A DNA stretch of 64,000 bases. Source: Astrothelium macrocarpum (lineage: Eukaryota; Ascomycota; Dothideomycetes; Trypetheliales; Trypetheliaceae). This document shows positions 34,001 to 44,615 of this stretch, one piece after another. Position numbers and translations under genes: made by a program. Where the stretch lies: contig JAGEMR010000061.1 in assembly GCA_021030915.1 (NCBI GenBank), forward strand, positions 1-64,000, written 5' to 3'. The notes beneath the pieces are model-generated. The model saw only the letters and a program-made list of their open reading frames with translations. It ran no database searches and was not told the origin of the DNA. Within the stretch, counting starts at the first letter, position 1. Every line of letters starts with the position of its first letter.

Positions 34001-36735
34001 ACCGTCGCTGCCGAGTTTCCAGCCTATACTAATTACCTTTATCTTACTTATAACGGCTCGTCGCATGATGTTGCATTCGATGATCATGGAGTTATGGTTT
34101 TGGGCTCAGGCGTCTATCGAATTGGATCATCTGTGGAATTCGACTGGTGCTCTGTAAGAGCAATACGGACATTAAGAGATCAAGGCTTCAAAACTGTCAT
34201 GGTCAATTACAACCCAGAGACGGTCAGCACCGACTATGATGAAGCTGATAGATTGTACTTTGAGAACATCACGCTCGAGACTGTACTTGACATCTACCAA
34301 CTTGAGTCTTCCAGTGGAGTAATGCTCTCAATGGGAGGTCAAACGCCGAACAATATCGCCTTGCCTCTGTATCGTCTTAGTGTCAAGATACTGGGTACGT
34401 CACCCGAGATGATTGATACTGCAGAAAATCGTTACAAGTTCTCCCGCATGCTTGATCGCATAGGAGTTGATCAACCACAATGGAAAGAACTAACAAGCTT
34501 TGACGAAGCAAATGAATTTTGCAACAAGGTGACGTATCCAGTCCTTGTCCGACCGTCGTATGTGCTCTCAGGAGCAGCCATGAACACTGTCTATTCCAAA
34601 CACGACCTTGCAAATTATCTCCAACAAGCAGCCGATGTGTCTAGAGAGCATCCAGTAGTCATTACAAAATACATTGAAAACGCCAAGGAGATTGAAATGG
34701 ATGCCGTTGCTAAGAACGGCAAAATGATCGGTCATTTCATCTCTGAGCATGTAGAAAATGCCGGTGTACATTCTGGCGATGCCACCTTGATACAGCCACC
34801 TCAAGACCTGGATCCGGAAACAGTCCGCAGAATTGAAGACGCAACTCGCAAAATTGGAGATGCACTCAATGTCACTGGACCCTTCAATATCCAATTCATT
34901 GCCAAAGACAATGACATCAAAGTCATCGAGTGCAATGTTCGTGCTTCTCGGTCTTTCCCCTTTGTATCTAAGGTGATGGGTGTTGATCTGATCGAAATGG
35001 CTACGAAAGCTATGGCTGGCCTTCCTGTTGAAGAGTACCCACTTGTAACTATACCATCAGACTATGTTGGTGTCAAGGTCCCACAATTCTCATTCTCCCG
35101 CCTTTCTGGAGCTGATCCTGTTCTTGGTGTTGAGATGGCTTCTACTGGTGAAGTTGCTTGCTTTGGTCGGACGAAATATGAAGCGTACACAAAAGCACTC
35201 ATTTCAACAGGATTCAAGCTACCAAGAAAGAATATTCTGTTGTCAATCGGTTCCTTCAAAGACAAGATAGAGATGCTACCATCAGTTAAAAAGTTGCACG
35301 AAGCCGGCTACAACCTCTTCGCCACTGCTGGTACAGCAGATTATCTCCAAGAATACGGCATTCCTACAAAATTTCTTGAGGTCCTGGGAGGGCACGAAGC
35401 CGACCAAAAGCCAGAATACTCGCTCACTCAGCATTTATCAAGCAACCTGATCGACCTGTACATAAATTTACCCTCCAGCAATCGTTTCCGACGTCCAGCC
35501 AGCTACGTAAGCAAAGGCTATCGAACTCGCCGCATGGCAGTCGACTACCAAACACCCCTTGTCACAAATGTCAAAAACGCCAAGATTCTCATCGAAGCCC
35601 TCGTCCGCAAATACGACCTCGAAATCAGCGACGTCGACTACCAAACCTTCGTCCCCGCCCCCGGCACTCACCCAGACAGCGCGCTCACCCTCAACGGCAC
35701 CCAAGGCAAGCGCTCCCCCTCGCTCCGCCAACTCCTCCAATCCTCGCCCTTCAAAGGCAAACACATCCTCTCCGTCTCGCAATTCACGCGGCACGAGCTC
35801 CACCTCCTCTTCACCGTCGCATCGGAGATGCGCATCGGCGTGGAGCGCGAGGGCACGCTCGACATCCTGCGCGGGCGCGTGCTGCACGCCATCTTCTACG
35901 AAGCGTCAACACGCACGCTCGTCTCCTTCGACACGGCGATGCGGCGCCTCGGCGGCGTCAGCATCGCCGTGTCGGAGCAGCACTCGTCGACGGCCAAGGG
36001 CGAGTCGCTCAAGGACACCATCCGCACGCTGGCCGCGTACGGCGACGCCATCGTGCTACGCCACCCGCAGCCGGAGAGCGTGCACGTCGCGGCCAAGTTC
36101 GCGCCCGTGCCCATCATCAATGCGGGCAATGGCGCGCAGGAGCATCCGACGCAGGCGTTTCTGGACCTATTTACCATCCGTGAGGAGCTGGGCACGGTGA
36201 ATGGGCTGACGATTACGTTTACGGGGGACCTGCGGTATGGGAGGACGGTGCACTCGCTGTGTGCGCTGCTCTCGCACTACGAGGATGTGACGGTGCAGCT
36301 GGTGGCGCCGGCGGGACTGGCGCTGCCGGAGGAGGTGAGGGCCGGGTTGGTGCGGAGGGGGCAGCTGGGGGTGGAGGCGGAGCAGTTGACGTCGGAGCTG
36401 GTGGCGCGGACGGATGTGCTGTATTGTACGCGGGTGCAGAAGGAGCGGTTTGAGGATGTGGGGTTGTATGAGAGGGTAAAGGATGTGTTGGTGGTGAATA
36501 ATAAGACGTTGAAGGATGCGAAGCAGAATATGATTGTCATGCATCCGCTGCCGCGGAATCATGAGATTGCGGAGGAAGTGGACTTTGATCCGCGGGCGGC
36601 GTATTTTAGACAGGTGAGTGTCATGTCTTTCTTTGAGTTGAGGTTTGTGCTGTTGAGGTAGAAGCTAACGAAACGCAGATGAAATACGGAATGTACGTCC
36701 GGATGGCATTGCTGGCGTTGGTCTTAGCTCCGTAA
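31064..36735 (+). CDS. URA2: Multifunctional GATase-CPSase-ATCase (URA2/pyrABCN) lacking the DHOase-like domain
   Basis: Exons 31064-31691, 31740-36613 and 36679-36735 give about 1852 aa. GATase (to about residue 400) has the nucleophile in FGICLGHQLLA and VQFHPEST. Two CPSase halves follow (from about 447; [20 protein letters not shown] and VMVLGSGVYRIGSSVEFDW), then the regulatory MGS-like part ending MAVDYQTPLVTNVKNAKI. ATCase (about 1548-1852) has EASTRTLVSFDTAMRR, HPTQAFLDLFTIREELG and HPLPRN. It makes carbamoyl phosphate and then carbamoyl aspartate, the committed steps of UMP synthesis, normally UTP-inhibited. Oddly, only about 70 residues separate MGS from ATCase where fungal homologues of about 2200-2275 aa carry an inactive DHOase-like domain of roughly 360. 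Intron 1 is 48 nt, has no in-frame stop and is needed for the expected NLVAEVSIKSPQ. Confidence 0.93.
35535..36580. other. GC-rich patch D with C-to-G skew switch (centre about 36.0 kb)
   Basis: On the + strand, 35641-35700 has 32 C and 10 G, while 36361-36420 has 11 C and 31 G. Within one + strand reading frame, synonymous third positions change from mostly C to mostly G. The left edge lies next to the missing DHOase-like domain junction. Confidence 0.8.
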
Positions 36736-37223
36736 TAACAGCAAGATAGAGGATGGGATATTAAAGAAAGGCACGAGGACAAGCCTCAAGTGGCTTTAAA
36801 GATCGGACAAAAGTCAATAAAAGTAATTGAGCAATCAGATCTTCTATGGAGATATTCAATTTGATGTCCACGATAAAAGTCAGGTTAGTTAATGTGAACT
36901 CGTGCCAACTGTGTCCCTTATGCGCTCAGTCTTGAGAGCCGCTCCCCATTGGTCTTCTTTCCCTGAGTACGAGCCAGCAATGATGCAGACGATATGAGAA
37001 ACATCTTTCTAATGGCATGTGCATCTTGCTGCCATTGGCTTCATAGCACATTATTTTAGATCTGAGTAGCTATTTCGTTGTATTCCTGGGTGCGTTTGAT
37101 TTGGTGAAAAGCCATCCATCTTGCTCTGTGGTGAAATTGCTTGCGATCGCTGACAACCACGAGCCGTACCGATAGTAACAACAAATTCCGAGAAATTCTT
37201 ATTGGACCGAGGTCCACAACACT
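36736..37223. terminator. Convergent 3' intergenic region
   Basis: Between the 3' ends of URA2 (plus) and the EIF1AD-like gene (minus). Holds both 3' UTRs; nothing else was recognised. Confidence 0.4.
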
Positions 37224-37637
37224 TCAACCCTCCTCCTCGTCTTCACTCGGCGGCATCTTTCCGATGTTCGATTCTTCCTCGTCGCTCTCAGCCTCTATGG
37301 CCGTATTCCTTGCAAACTCTTTTGGCCAATAAGGCATCTTTCTCCACACCTTCTCATCTCCAACGATATTGACAATCTCTCCATCTAGCTTGTTCTCCCG
37401 TTCGGACATTGCTGCTGTATCGACTAGCACATATCCATTGCGTTTGATCCATATTGTGGATCGAAATCTTGGCGCAAGCTCGACAAGGAGCGTTTTCTGA
37501 GATGGCACCTGAACTAAGTAGAGATTATTGCCCTCAGCCTTGAGCACGCGAGCAATGTGCTGGTCGGAGGAGAGGTCCTGCGGAGGGTTGAGTGTCTCTT
37601 CAGCCGCAGATGCCACGTTGCGTCGGGGTTTGGGCAT
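37224..37637 (-). CDS. EIF1AD-like S1/OB-fold RNA-binding protein
   Basis: A single exon encodes 137 aa from the ATG at 37637. The start MPKPRRNVASAAEETLNPP leads into an eIF1A-like OB fold (QHIARVLKAEGNNLYLVQV, LLVELAPRFRSTIWIKRNGY, LVDTAA), then GEIVNIVGDEKVWRKMPYWP and a highly acidic tail (SDEEES, SEDEEEG). This matches the eIF1A-domain protein EIF1AD (obelin in animals) rather than eIF1A itself, which has a different N-terminus and a longer helical tail. EIF1AD proteins are nuclear or nucleolar and linked to small-subunit maturation; the fungal role is not established. Length fits the family. Confidence 0.85.
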   Translation of the reverse strand: MPKPRRNVASAAEETLNPPQDLSSDQHIARVLKAEGNNLYLVQVPSQKTLLVELAPRFRSTIWIKRNGYVLVDTAAMSERENKLDGEIVNIVGDEKVWRKMPYWPKEFARNTAIEAESDEEESNIGKMPPSEDEEEG

Positions 37638-38283
37638 TTTATTTGATTCTAACGGGCTTGATACATAAAGTGCCCCAAAAAAAATTCAAGTAGTGCATTG
37701 CTGCAAGGAAACTCAAGCGAGGATGACGCAAGCCTCCCGCCCGGGAGCGGGAGATCGTCCAAGTGCATATCTTACAGCGACTGGTTTTCTTGCATAGCCG
37801 TAATCATAGACGGCAGGCCAGATGTGCCATCAGCCGTAAAATTCGGGACTCTAGGCAAAAAGCGAATGCGACTCTTATTGGTTGCCCGGAGATTTCATAG
37901 ATTTAATGCAGATGAATTCGGCGGATAAAAAGGACTAGGCCATGTGTATTGTGCTAGTTCAGCGGGGTAATCGGAACGCTTTCCGTGTAAGGACATCAGC
38001 ATTTTTCATGTGCGTCAAGGTAAACGCGTGAACGCTTGTCCTATCAGAACTGGTATTTAGTGGCGAAGACTCCACTGACTCCGACTACATTGATTACGAA
38101 TCATGTCAAAGAGCAAGACAGGCGTAATCAATTTGGGCGGGTCCCAACAAAATCTCAATTTCTTGTATGCTCTCTGTTCTTGATAAGAGATCTGCTTGAA
38201 CCAAACTGTGGGTTATTTCAAGTGCTTTTTTTGCTCCATTTCGATTATCTCCCGCTGCCTTATTTCGCTCGTGTCAATGAACC
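37638..38283. promoter_or_regulatory. Divergent promoter region (EIF1AD-like and MFS genes)
   Basis: About 650 bases between divergent starts. No named site recognised. Confidence 0.4.
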
Positions 38284-39889
38284 ATGGCTTCACATGCCTT
38301 TGGAGCATTCATCGATATCGACCAGAGCTCTGGCATCAAAGATCCCCCAGCAATCCATTCCTCTGTAGCTTCAACAAAATCTCCTTCAGCTATTGAACTT
38401 GACGATCTGGACTGGGGCGCTCGCTACAATGGACCATCATCTTCCAAGAATGATGGACTCATTCCAAAAAGCCCAAGGACACCTAAGGAACTAGAAGAAA
38501 GTCGGCCACCTAGCCCGGCACTTGAAGAAACGCATGTTATTCAGAGCTGGTCTTTCCCGTCTATGAACAAATGGAGAGTCCTGGACGCTTGCATCGAGCA
38601 GTTTGGGAACGGTCTCAATGACGCTGCGCCAGGAGCTCTTATTCCATACATGGAACACGACTATCGTATTGGATACGCGGTCGTCTCCTTAATATTCGTC
38701 ACTAATGCTGTAGGCTTCATATCTGCCGCCTTCATCACTGATTTCCTTACGTCAAGATTTGGACGAGCCAAATCTCTAATGTTCGCGGAAGCGCTTGTAT
38801 TATCAGGATATGTCATCATAGTATGCACACCTCCGTTTCCCGTTGTCGTGGTCGCCTTCCTGCTGCTTGGTCTGGGCATGGCAACCACGCTTGCCTTGAA
38901 CAATATTTTCCTGGCGAACATGAAAAGCTCGACGGTTATGCTTGGCCTCGGACATGGTTCCTATGGGCTTGGAGGTACCCTCGGACCCATCATTGCCACT
39001 AGCATGGTTAGCCATGGCATTATATGGTCGCGCTTTTACCTTATTGGCATAGGAATCCGAGTGATAGGGTTAATCTTCAGTGGATGGGCGTATCGAAACT
39101 ATGAAAAAGATGTTGGTATACAATTAATAAATGCGCTTGAACGAACAGCGAGTCAGAGAGCCACGAGTCAGCAAAGATCGCCTGGAAAGAGACAGCTCTT
39201 GTTGAAAGCCCTGAAAACCAAGACCACGCTTTTTGGAGCGCTCTTCATCTTTGCATATCAAGGTGCGGAAGTCTCGATATCCGGATGGGTGATCTCGTTC
39301 TTGATCAGCTACCGTGGGGGAGATCCAGCCCATGTTGGTTACGTCACAGCCGGTTTCTGGGTGAGTCTTGATCCACTGGACAGCGACTATTTGAATACGC
39401 CTCACCTAACTTTTGTCACAGGGCGGCATAACCGTTGGACGATTCACCCTCAGCCACGCAGCGCCCCGACTTGGAGAAAAGGCTTTCGTGTACGGGCTTG
39501 TTGCGGGTTCAATGGCTTTTCAGTTGTTGGTTTGGCTTGTCCCTAATGTAATTGGCGACGCTGGTAAGCTGACTCAGTTTTATTATGATGAATGACAAGA
39601 GATTAATATACAAACAGTTGCCGTGGCAATTCTCGGCTTGCTTCTTGGCCCTGTCTATCCATGCTCGGCGTCGATATTTACCAGACTCCTACCTCGCGAC
39701 ATCCAGATGACTGCGATAAGTTTTATTTCCTCGGCTGGCAGCTCAGGTGGTGCCATTGCTCCATTCACGACGGGTCTCCTCGCCCAGGCTGTCGGGACGT
39801 TTGTACTTCATCCTGTTTGCATCGGACTTTTCGTTGTCATGGAGCTTTGCTGGTTCTTACTACCAAAACTGCACAAGAGATCCGAATAA
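38284..39889 (+). CDS. Major facilitator superfamily transporter
   Basis: Exons 38284-39360, 39422-39563 and 39618-39889 encode about 496 aa. The first 95 residues are cytosolic and Ser/Pro-rich. About twelve membrane segments follow, for example VVSLIFVTNAVGFISAAFI, SGYVIIVCTPPFPVVVVAFL, FGALFIFAYQGAEVSISGWV, VAVAILGLLLGPVYPCSASI and LHPVCIGLFVVMELCWFLL. The loop TDFLTSRFGRAKSL between segments 2 and 3 is the MFS signature region, and the glycine-rich GHGSYGLGGTLGPIIAT is typical of the fucose-permease-like branch of fungal MFS proteins. The substrate cannot be inferred. It lies between housekeeping genes with no biosynthetic cluster alongside. Confidence 0.88.
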
Positions 39890-40619
39890 AATTTTTGCAA
39901 TAAAGTCTGTATGACTGCATGAAATACGACGAAGCACACTTTAGTTTTTTCATGCCTACCTGCCAACTTAAAAATGACGTATTCGTAAGCCATTACCTTG
40001 CAAACCGGTGAGCATAGCAAAGGCTTCACGGCCCACTTGGAACGCTAATCAAGTTCAAATGATGGTAATTAATGAAATGCTCTTAAAGCACTTTGTCAAT
40101 ATTTTTATTTTAATCATCTAGATTTTGTTAGAATCTTCAACGTCGGTGAATTCTTGACATACCCAATAATACATGAGATGTAACGCGGGAAAGGGGTGGA
40201 ATTAAGGTACGGACTTTAGCAATCCTTGCTTCCGTATCTCGATGATTCTTGGATTGCATTCCTTGCAATAGATTGCGTTTCATTCTATGAATGAATTTTT
40301 CACTAGCTGTTTTTGACAAGGCGCCGTCAAGTCCTTCGGGGCTAACACCCGGTTATGCACGCTGCGGCCTTAGACGGACGTAAGCGTGGACCCTGTATTC
40401 TCTAGGGACCAAATAGAACGGAAAAAAGTAACAAAGTTGTTGATCGAAGCATCATAATCCAATACTCAGGCTTCATTATAAAAGACATGGAGGGCACTAT
40501 ATTTAAAGCCGTATCTTCTCATCAATTTCCTCTCAATAAAAACCCTGAAAAATCCCTCGAGTCTCCGAAAATATTCACTTGGTGTGTCACAAGGTTGTTA
40601 TATAGAGAAATAAAGCAGA
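39890..40619. other. Intergenic between MFS and AKR genes
   Basis: Holds the MFS 3' end and the AKR promoter. Small frames on both strands are unsupported. Confidence 0.4.
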
Positions 40620-42107
40620 ATGTCTTTCTTCGAGGCTCCGTTGCCAAAGTCTGTTCTTGGCTATCATCGTGTGTTGGCGCCCTCAGCCGGTATTAAGGTT
40701 TCTCCCCTATGTTTGGGAGCAATGAACTTTGGCGAGTCATGGTAAGCATATTCCCACAAGCGAAGACACAGAGCTTCATGTGTTTACAAATCCTCCAGGA
40801 AAGGTTTCATGGGCGAATGCAGCAAGGAAACTGCCTTTGATATGCTTGACTTTTTCTATGAACAAGGCGGCAATTTCATCGACACGTATGTACTTCTGTA
40901 GTCCTCAAAAACTTTTGACGATCGAACAGCAGCTGAGTCTTGCCAGCGCGAATGCTTATCAACACCAAGAGTCGGAGCAATGGCTTGGCGAATGGATGGC
41001 AGCTCGCGGTCGACGGGACGAAATGGTCATTGCAACCAAATACTCAACCGACTTGAAGATGGGTTCTGGTGGAATTAAGAGCAACTTCACCGGCAACAAT
41101 ATCAAGAGTCTGCACCTCTCTGTCGAGTCGAGTTTGAAAAACCTTCAGACTGATTACATTGATGTGGTGAGTTTTGACATTCTTACCCCACCTTCACTTC
41201 ACCTTGAATGGCTCCTTTCTGATCGTTTCCTAGCTTTATATCCATTGGTGGGACTTCACAACCAGCATACCAGAAGTCATGCGAGCTTTAAACCAAATGG
41301 TCCTGTCCGGGAAGGTGCTGTACCTTGGAATTAGTGACACACCAGCCTGGATTGTTAGCAAGGCAAACGAATGTAAGCTTCATTCTGACTCCGATACTGC
41401 AATGGAGGAAATGCTGATATAATGGATAGATGCACGAAACCACGGCATGGCGACCTTCGTTGTGTACCAAGGTTGGTGGTCTGCGTCCATGCGCGACTTC
41501 GAACGGGACATTATTCCCATGTGCGAAGCCGAGGGAATGGGGATTGCGCCATGGGGAGCTCTCGGACGAGGAAACTACAAGACCGAAGCCCAGAGAGAAG
41601 CATCCAAAGGCGAAGGCCGAAACATGGGTGGTGCAAGCGAGGTGGATCTGAAAGTGGCAAAGGTACTCGAAGGCGTTGCGAAAAAGAAGAACACTGAAAT
41701 CACCAGCATTGTAAGTCGCCATCACAATCAATTGTCTCGGCTGGACAGTCTCCTGACTTTTGGTAGGCTTTGGCATATGTCATGCACAAGACTCCGAATG
41801 TCTTCCCGATCGTTGGTGGGCGCAAGATCAGTCATCTAAAGGGCAATATCGAGGCGTTAAGTATCGAGCTCACCAAGGAAGATCTGGATGAGATTGAAAA
41901 AGCATACGCATTTGACCCAGGATTTCCGAATTCATTCTTGTTCCGCAATGCGCCCTGGAACGTCAACTTGACGGGCTCGGACGTGCATATGTTCAAGATG
42001 GCTGGACTCATCGATACTGTGGCAAAGCCATTGGTAAGTCCCAAGAACTTGCACTTACGTCGTGGATACTGACTATCACGTAGCCTATCAAGCCGCGTCA
42101 AACGTAA
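40620..42107 (+). CDS. Aldo-keto reductase (aryl-alcohol dehydrogenase / norsolorinic acid reductase type)
   Basis: Seven exons (40620-40741, 40799-40885, 40947-41166, 41234-41372, 41430-41710, 41767-42033, 42084-42107) join in phase to 379 aa. The start SPLCLGAMNFGESWKGF is typical of the fungal AAD group. The tetrad is complete: Asp in NFIDTANAYQ and Tyr four residues on, Lys in VIATKYS, His in LYIHWWDFTTSIPEVM. The barrel continues GISDTPAWI, FVVYQGWWSASMRDFERDI, PWGALGRG and VFPIVGGRKISHLKGNIEAL, which includes the cofactor phosphate site. Relatives reduce aromatic aldehydes with NADPH, and one makes averantin in aflatoxin synthesis, but no polyketide genes are near, so general aldehyde reduction is likelier (inference). 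Confidence 0.9.
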
Positions 42108-42557
42108 GCAGTAGATGCATCGAGCCCAACACTGAATTTCCCTTGATATGTGCATAGCAGCAAAATTTTTTAAGTGGCAGGTTGAGTCGATTCGCTCAAG
42201 AGCTGTGAATCCGGCACTATCCCACCTACAATAGCAAAGTAGGATTGTATACTAGATAAAAGAAAGGAGTTCTCTACTCCATTTTTTGGACCAGAAATTT
42301 GTCTGTGCTTTCCAAATCTCCTGAAGTCGAGATCTTTTGGACCCACCGTCGATCCCGACCGCCGATCAGTCGTTGAAAGTTTATGTGGGGAAACTCTTGC
42401 AGATTCCATCCCTTGCCACGCTGATCCGGGGAACACGCTCCCAGCAACATCTTGAGAGAATTTCCTCTAGACTTCAAATGAGCGATTGCTGCAGCTCAAA
42501 GAGGGTATTGTGCGACATTCATATTTCATAAATTTTCCAATTCCAAAAGAAATAACA
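42108..42557. other. Intergenic between AKR and the 55-aa gene
   Basis: AKR 3' flank and promoter of the small-protein gene. Nothing further recognised. Confidence 0.4.
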
Positions 42558-42897
42558 ATGGGGCCGGGAGCATACTTCAAGTGAGCCATTGTTCCCTCCA
42601 GTGCTGCTTCTCAGTTTCACATTGATGCAAGTCCTTTTGAATGACTGTCATCGTGCATCTAACGTTTCAACAAAGTGGACGAAATATTGCTGTGATCACC
42701 TTTCTTGCCTTCGGCGGCACCTATGCAATGATGAAGAGTCGAACCATGGCATTGAAGAGGCAGGATCGAACGGAGGGAGATTTCCGTGTTGATACGCACC
42801 GTTCTGGTGGGTCTTCTGCAACATCAGAGGCTGGCCAACGGTCTGAAGCTCTTCTCAAGTACTAACAAAGCAATTGCTTGTAGGAGGCGGCATTTAA
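42558..42897 (+). CDS. Spliced 55-aa single-span membrane protein
   Basis: Three short exons (42558-42580, 42676-42806, 42884-42897) give a 55-aa protein. Both introns have CTAAC branch-type sequences (CATCTAACG and TACTAACAAAG) and consistent phase. The product starts MGPGAYFNGRNIAV, has one hydrophobic span (IAVITFLAFGGTYAMM), a basic stretch after it (KSRTMALKRQDR) and ends THRSGGGI. The shape (tiny, one span, FGR-like start, basic next to the membrane) resembles small inner-membrane subunits of fungal mitochondrial complexes, but I cannot assign it to one. Reading only unspliced frames hides this gene. Confidence 0.6.
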
Positions 42898-43185
42898 CAT
42901 ATCCAATCCCTTGCAAATGAGCAGAGCTTCAACGAAACAACGAAGCACACATCTGGTACAATTGCGAAATTGAAGGATCTCGGCTACAAAGTGAAAGTCT
43001 AGGCTAAGGGAGTGGACCGAAGCATATCTGAAGAATGTCCAGGAAATATCTAAGTGATTTAGGAGGTCAAAACACTGCCATGCACGGCGCAGGTGGCAAA
43101 GATATTTCATTTTATAACATAAATTGGAGATATCACTTTCACAATGGTGGAGCGGTCTGCTAACGATACACCGTGAAATGAGCAC

Positions 43186-43763
43186 TCAATTCAGCAGACC
43201 TCGCCTCTCAACTTCCTCAAGCATATCGCCAACCTCCTCGTCTCCGTCCGCTGCTCTCTTTTCAAACGCCGTTTTGTTCTCCACAAGCCATTCCTTTTCT
43301 TTTCCTGCCTCGGGTAACTCAAAGACAATCTCCCTACCAGCAGCAATTGTTGGCATCACAAAGATTGTTCGAAGCTCTCTTTCATCCCCTGGTGTCTGCT
43401 GGGTCTTGTTGAAGGGATGCTGAGGTAAGGAAGCAATGACTTCATCCCAAGCTTTCTGGATAGCTTGGCAGAGTTTGTTATATTCAGCACGTGTTCGAGC
43501 AGGTGATGGCCGGACATAGGCGATTATACGATTGCTTTTGCGCTACAGGAAGCTGTAAGTCTAAGCCACCTGCGCTAGGGAAATCGACTTACGCGCTTGC
43601 CGGCGACATACGTATAATGCTCGGAGATGTCCGTAAATCGCACGTTGACAAAGATTCGTGGGCCAGCAAATTGCTCTGAATGTATTTTGGTAATCGCTTC
43701 TGCAATGTCATCTTTTTGTGAGGGCGTCAGTATACAAACGTGTTCCACCTCGTACATAGGCAT
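43186..43763 (-). CDS. Tautomerase-superfamily protein (cis-CaaD-like)
   Basis: Exons 43593-43763 and 43186-43542, joined over a 50-nt intron, encode about 175 aa. After the initiator Met the protein begins with Pro (MPMYEVEHVCILTPSQKDDI), the catalytic Pro-1 of the superfamily. ITKIHSEQFAGPRIFVNVRF, YVAGKR and RIIAYVRPSPARTRAEY match the fungal members related to cis-3-chloroacrylic acid dehalogenase. The C-terminal 60 residues (GREIVFELPEAGKEKEW, then an acidic run) are longer than in bacterial relatives. Substrates of the fungal group are largely unknown. An upstream in-frame extension exists, but the ATG at 43763 is required to place Pro at position 1. Confidence 0.85.
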
Positions 43764-44615
43764 GTTTGCATAGCATTCGAGATTAAGCTCATGTGCACAG
43801 CAATGACAGGGATGGAAGTGGAGGTAAAATGATACCGGATGCACGCCGATCGTGATGTACGGTGACGTAGACTTTCATCTTCTCTAAAAAGGGGAAATTT
43901 TGTGATAAAGTTGGATCGAATCTGTAGAAGCTGCTCAGATTCAAACCCCGGTTCAATTATCAGAGCGTCAGAAGCGACCAAATGATCAGAGGGTGTTGCA
44001 AAGATCCGCCTCAGATTCCAGTACCAGATGTGATGATTTCTTTTTGGGTGGGGCAGCAAAAAGACCGGACTCGGTACGTCCGAAATAGGTAACTTCTACG
44101 AAAGCGACTTAATTACGAATATCTCAACAACGACATTATAGATATTGAGATCCTTTTGAAACTTAAGCTCTTACTTATTTGTGCGTTCGAAGGAGTATAA
44201 AATCGAGTTTGCCAATTCAATATTTGGTCGGTGAGAAAGGGTTGAAATTCCGGCTTTCTGTCGAGACCTCTACTTGCACACCGCAGTGATGACATTTCGG
44301 AATCATTGTGGTGTCAAAATGTAAATGAAGTCATGTCAATCACCATGCAGTATTCGGAACTTTTCTAACACCATTCGTTGTTGAGATATACGCTCTGAAG
44401 CTTCGAATTCGCGACTTGGCGCGGTAGGTCAAGAAATGACACCTGAATCGGGCCGAACTCCGCCGCGAACATCATCGAATACGTTCGCAGCAACGTCCAA
44501 TCCCCGAGAACACTACTATCCCCTAAAAAAGCTTGAAAGAGACATCTAAAGCATCTCAACGCACATCACCGATCTCAAGCTTCTCGAAAACTCAATTATC
44601 ATCCCACGCGCCGTC
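43764..44615. other. Intergenic between tautomerase and R-SNARE genes
   Basis: Divergent promoter region of about 850 bases. Minus-strand frames at 43727-44059 and nearby show no domain. Confidence 0.4.

Noticed and set aside
38284..43763. Secondary-metabolite cluster (MFS, AKR, tautomerase)
   Set aside because: No polyketide synthase, NRPS, terpene cyclase or pathway regulator lies nearby; neighbours are housekeeping genes.
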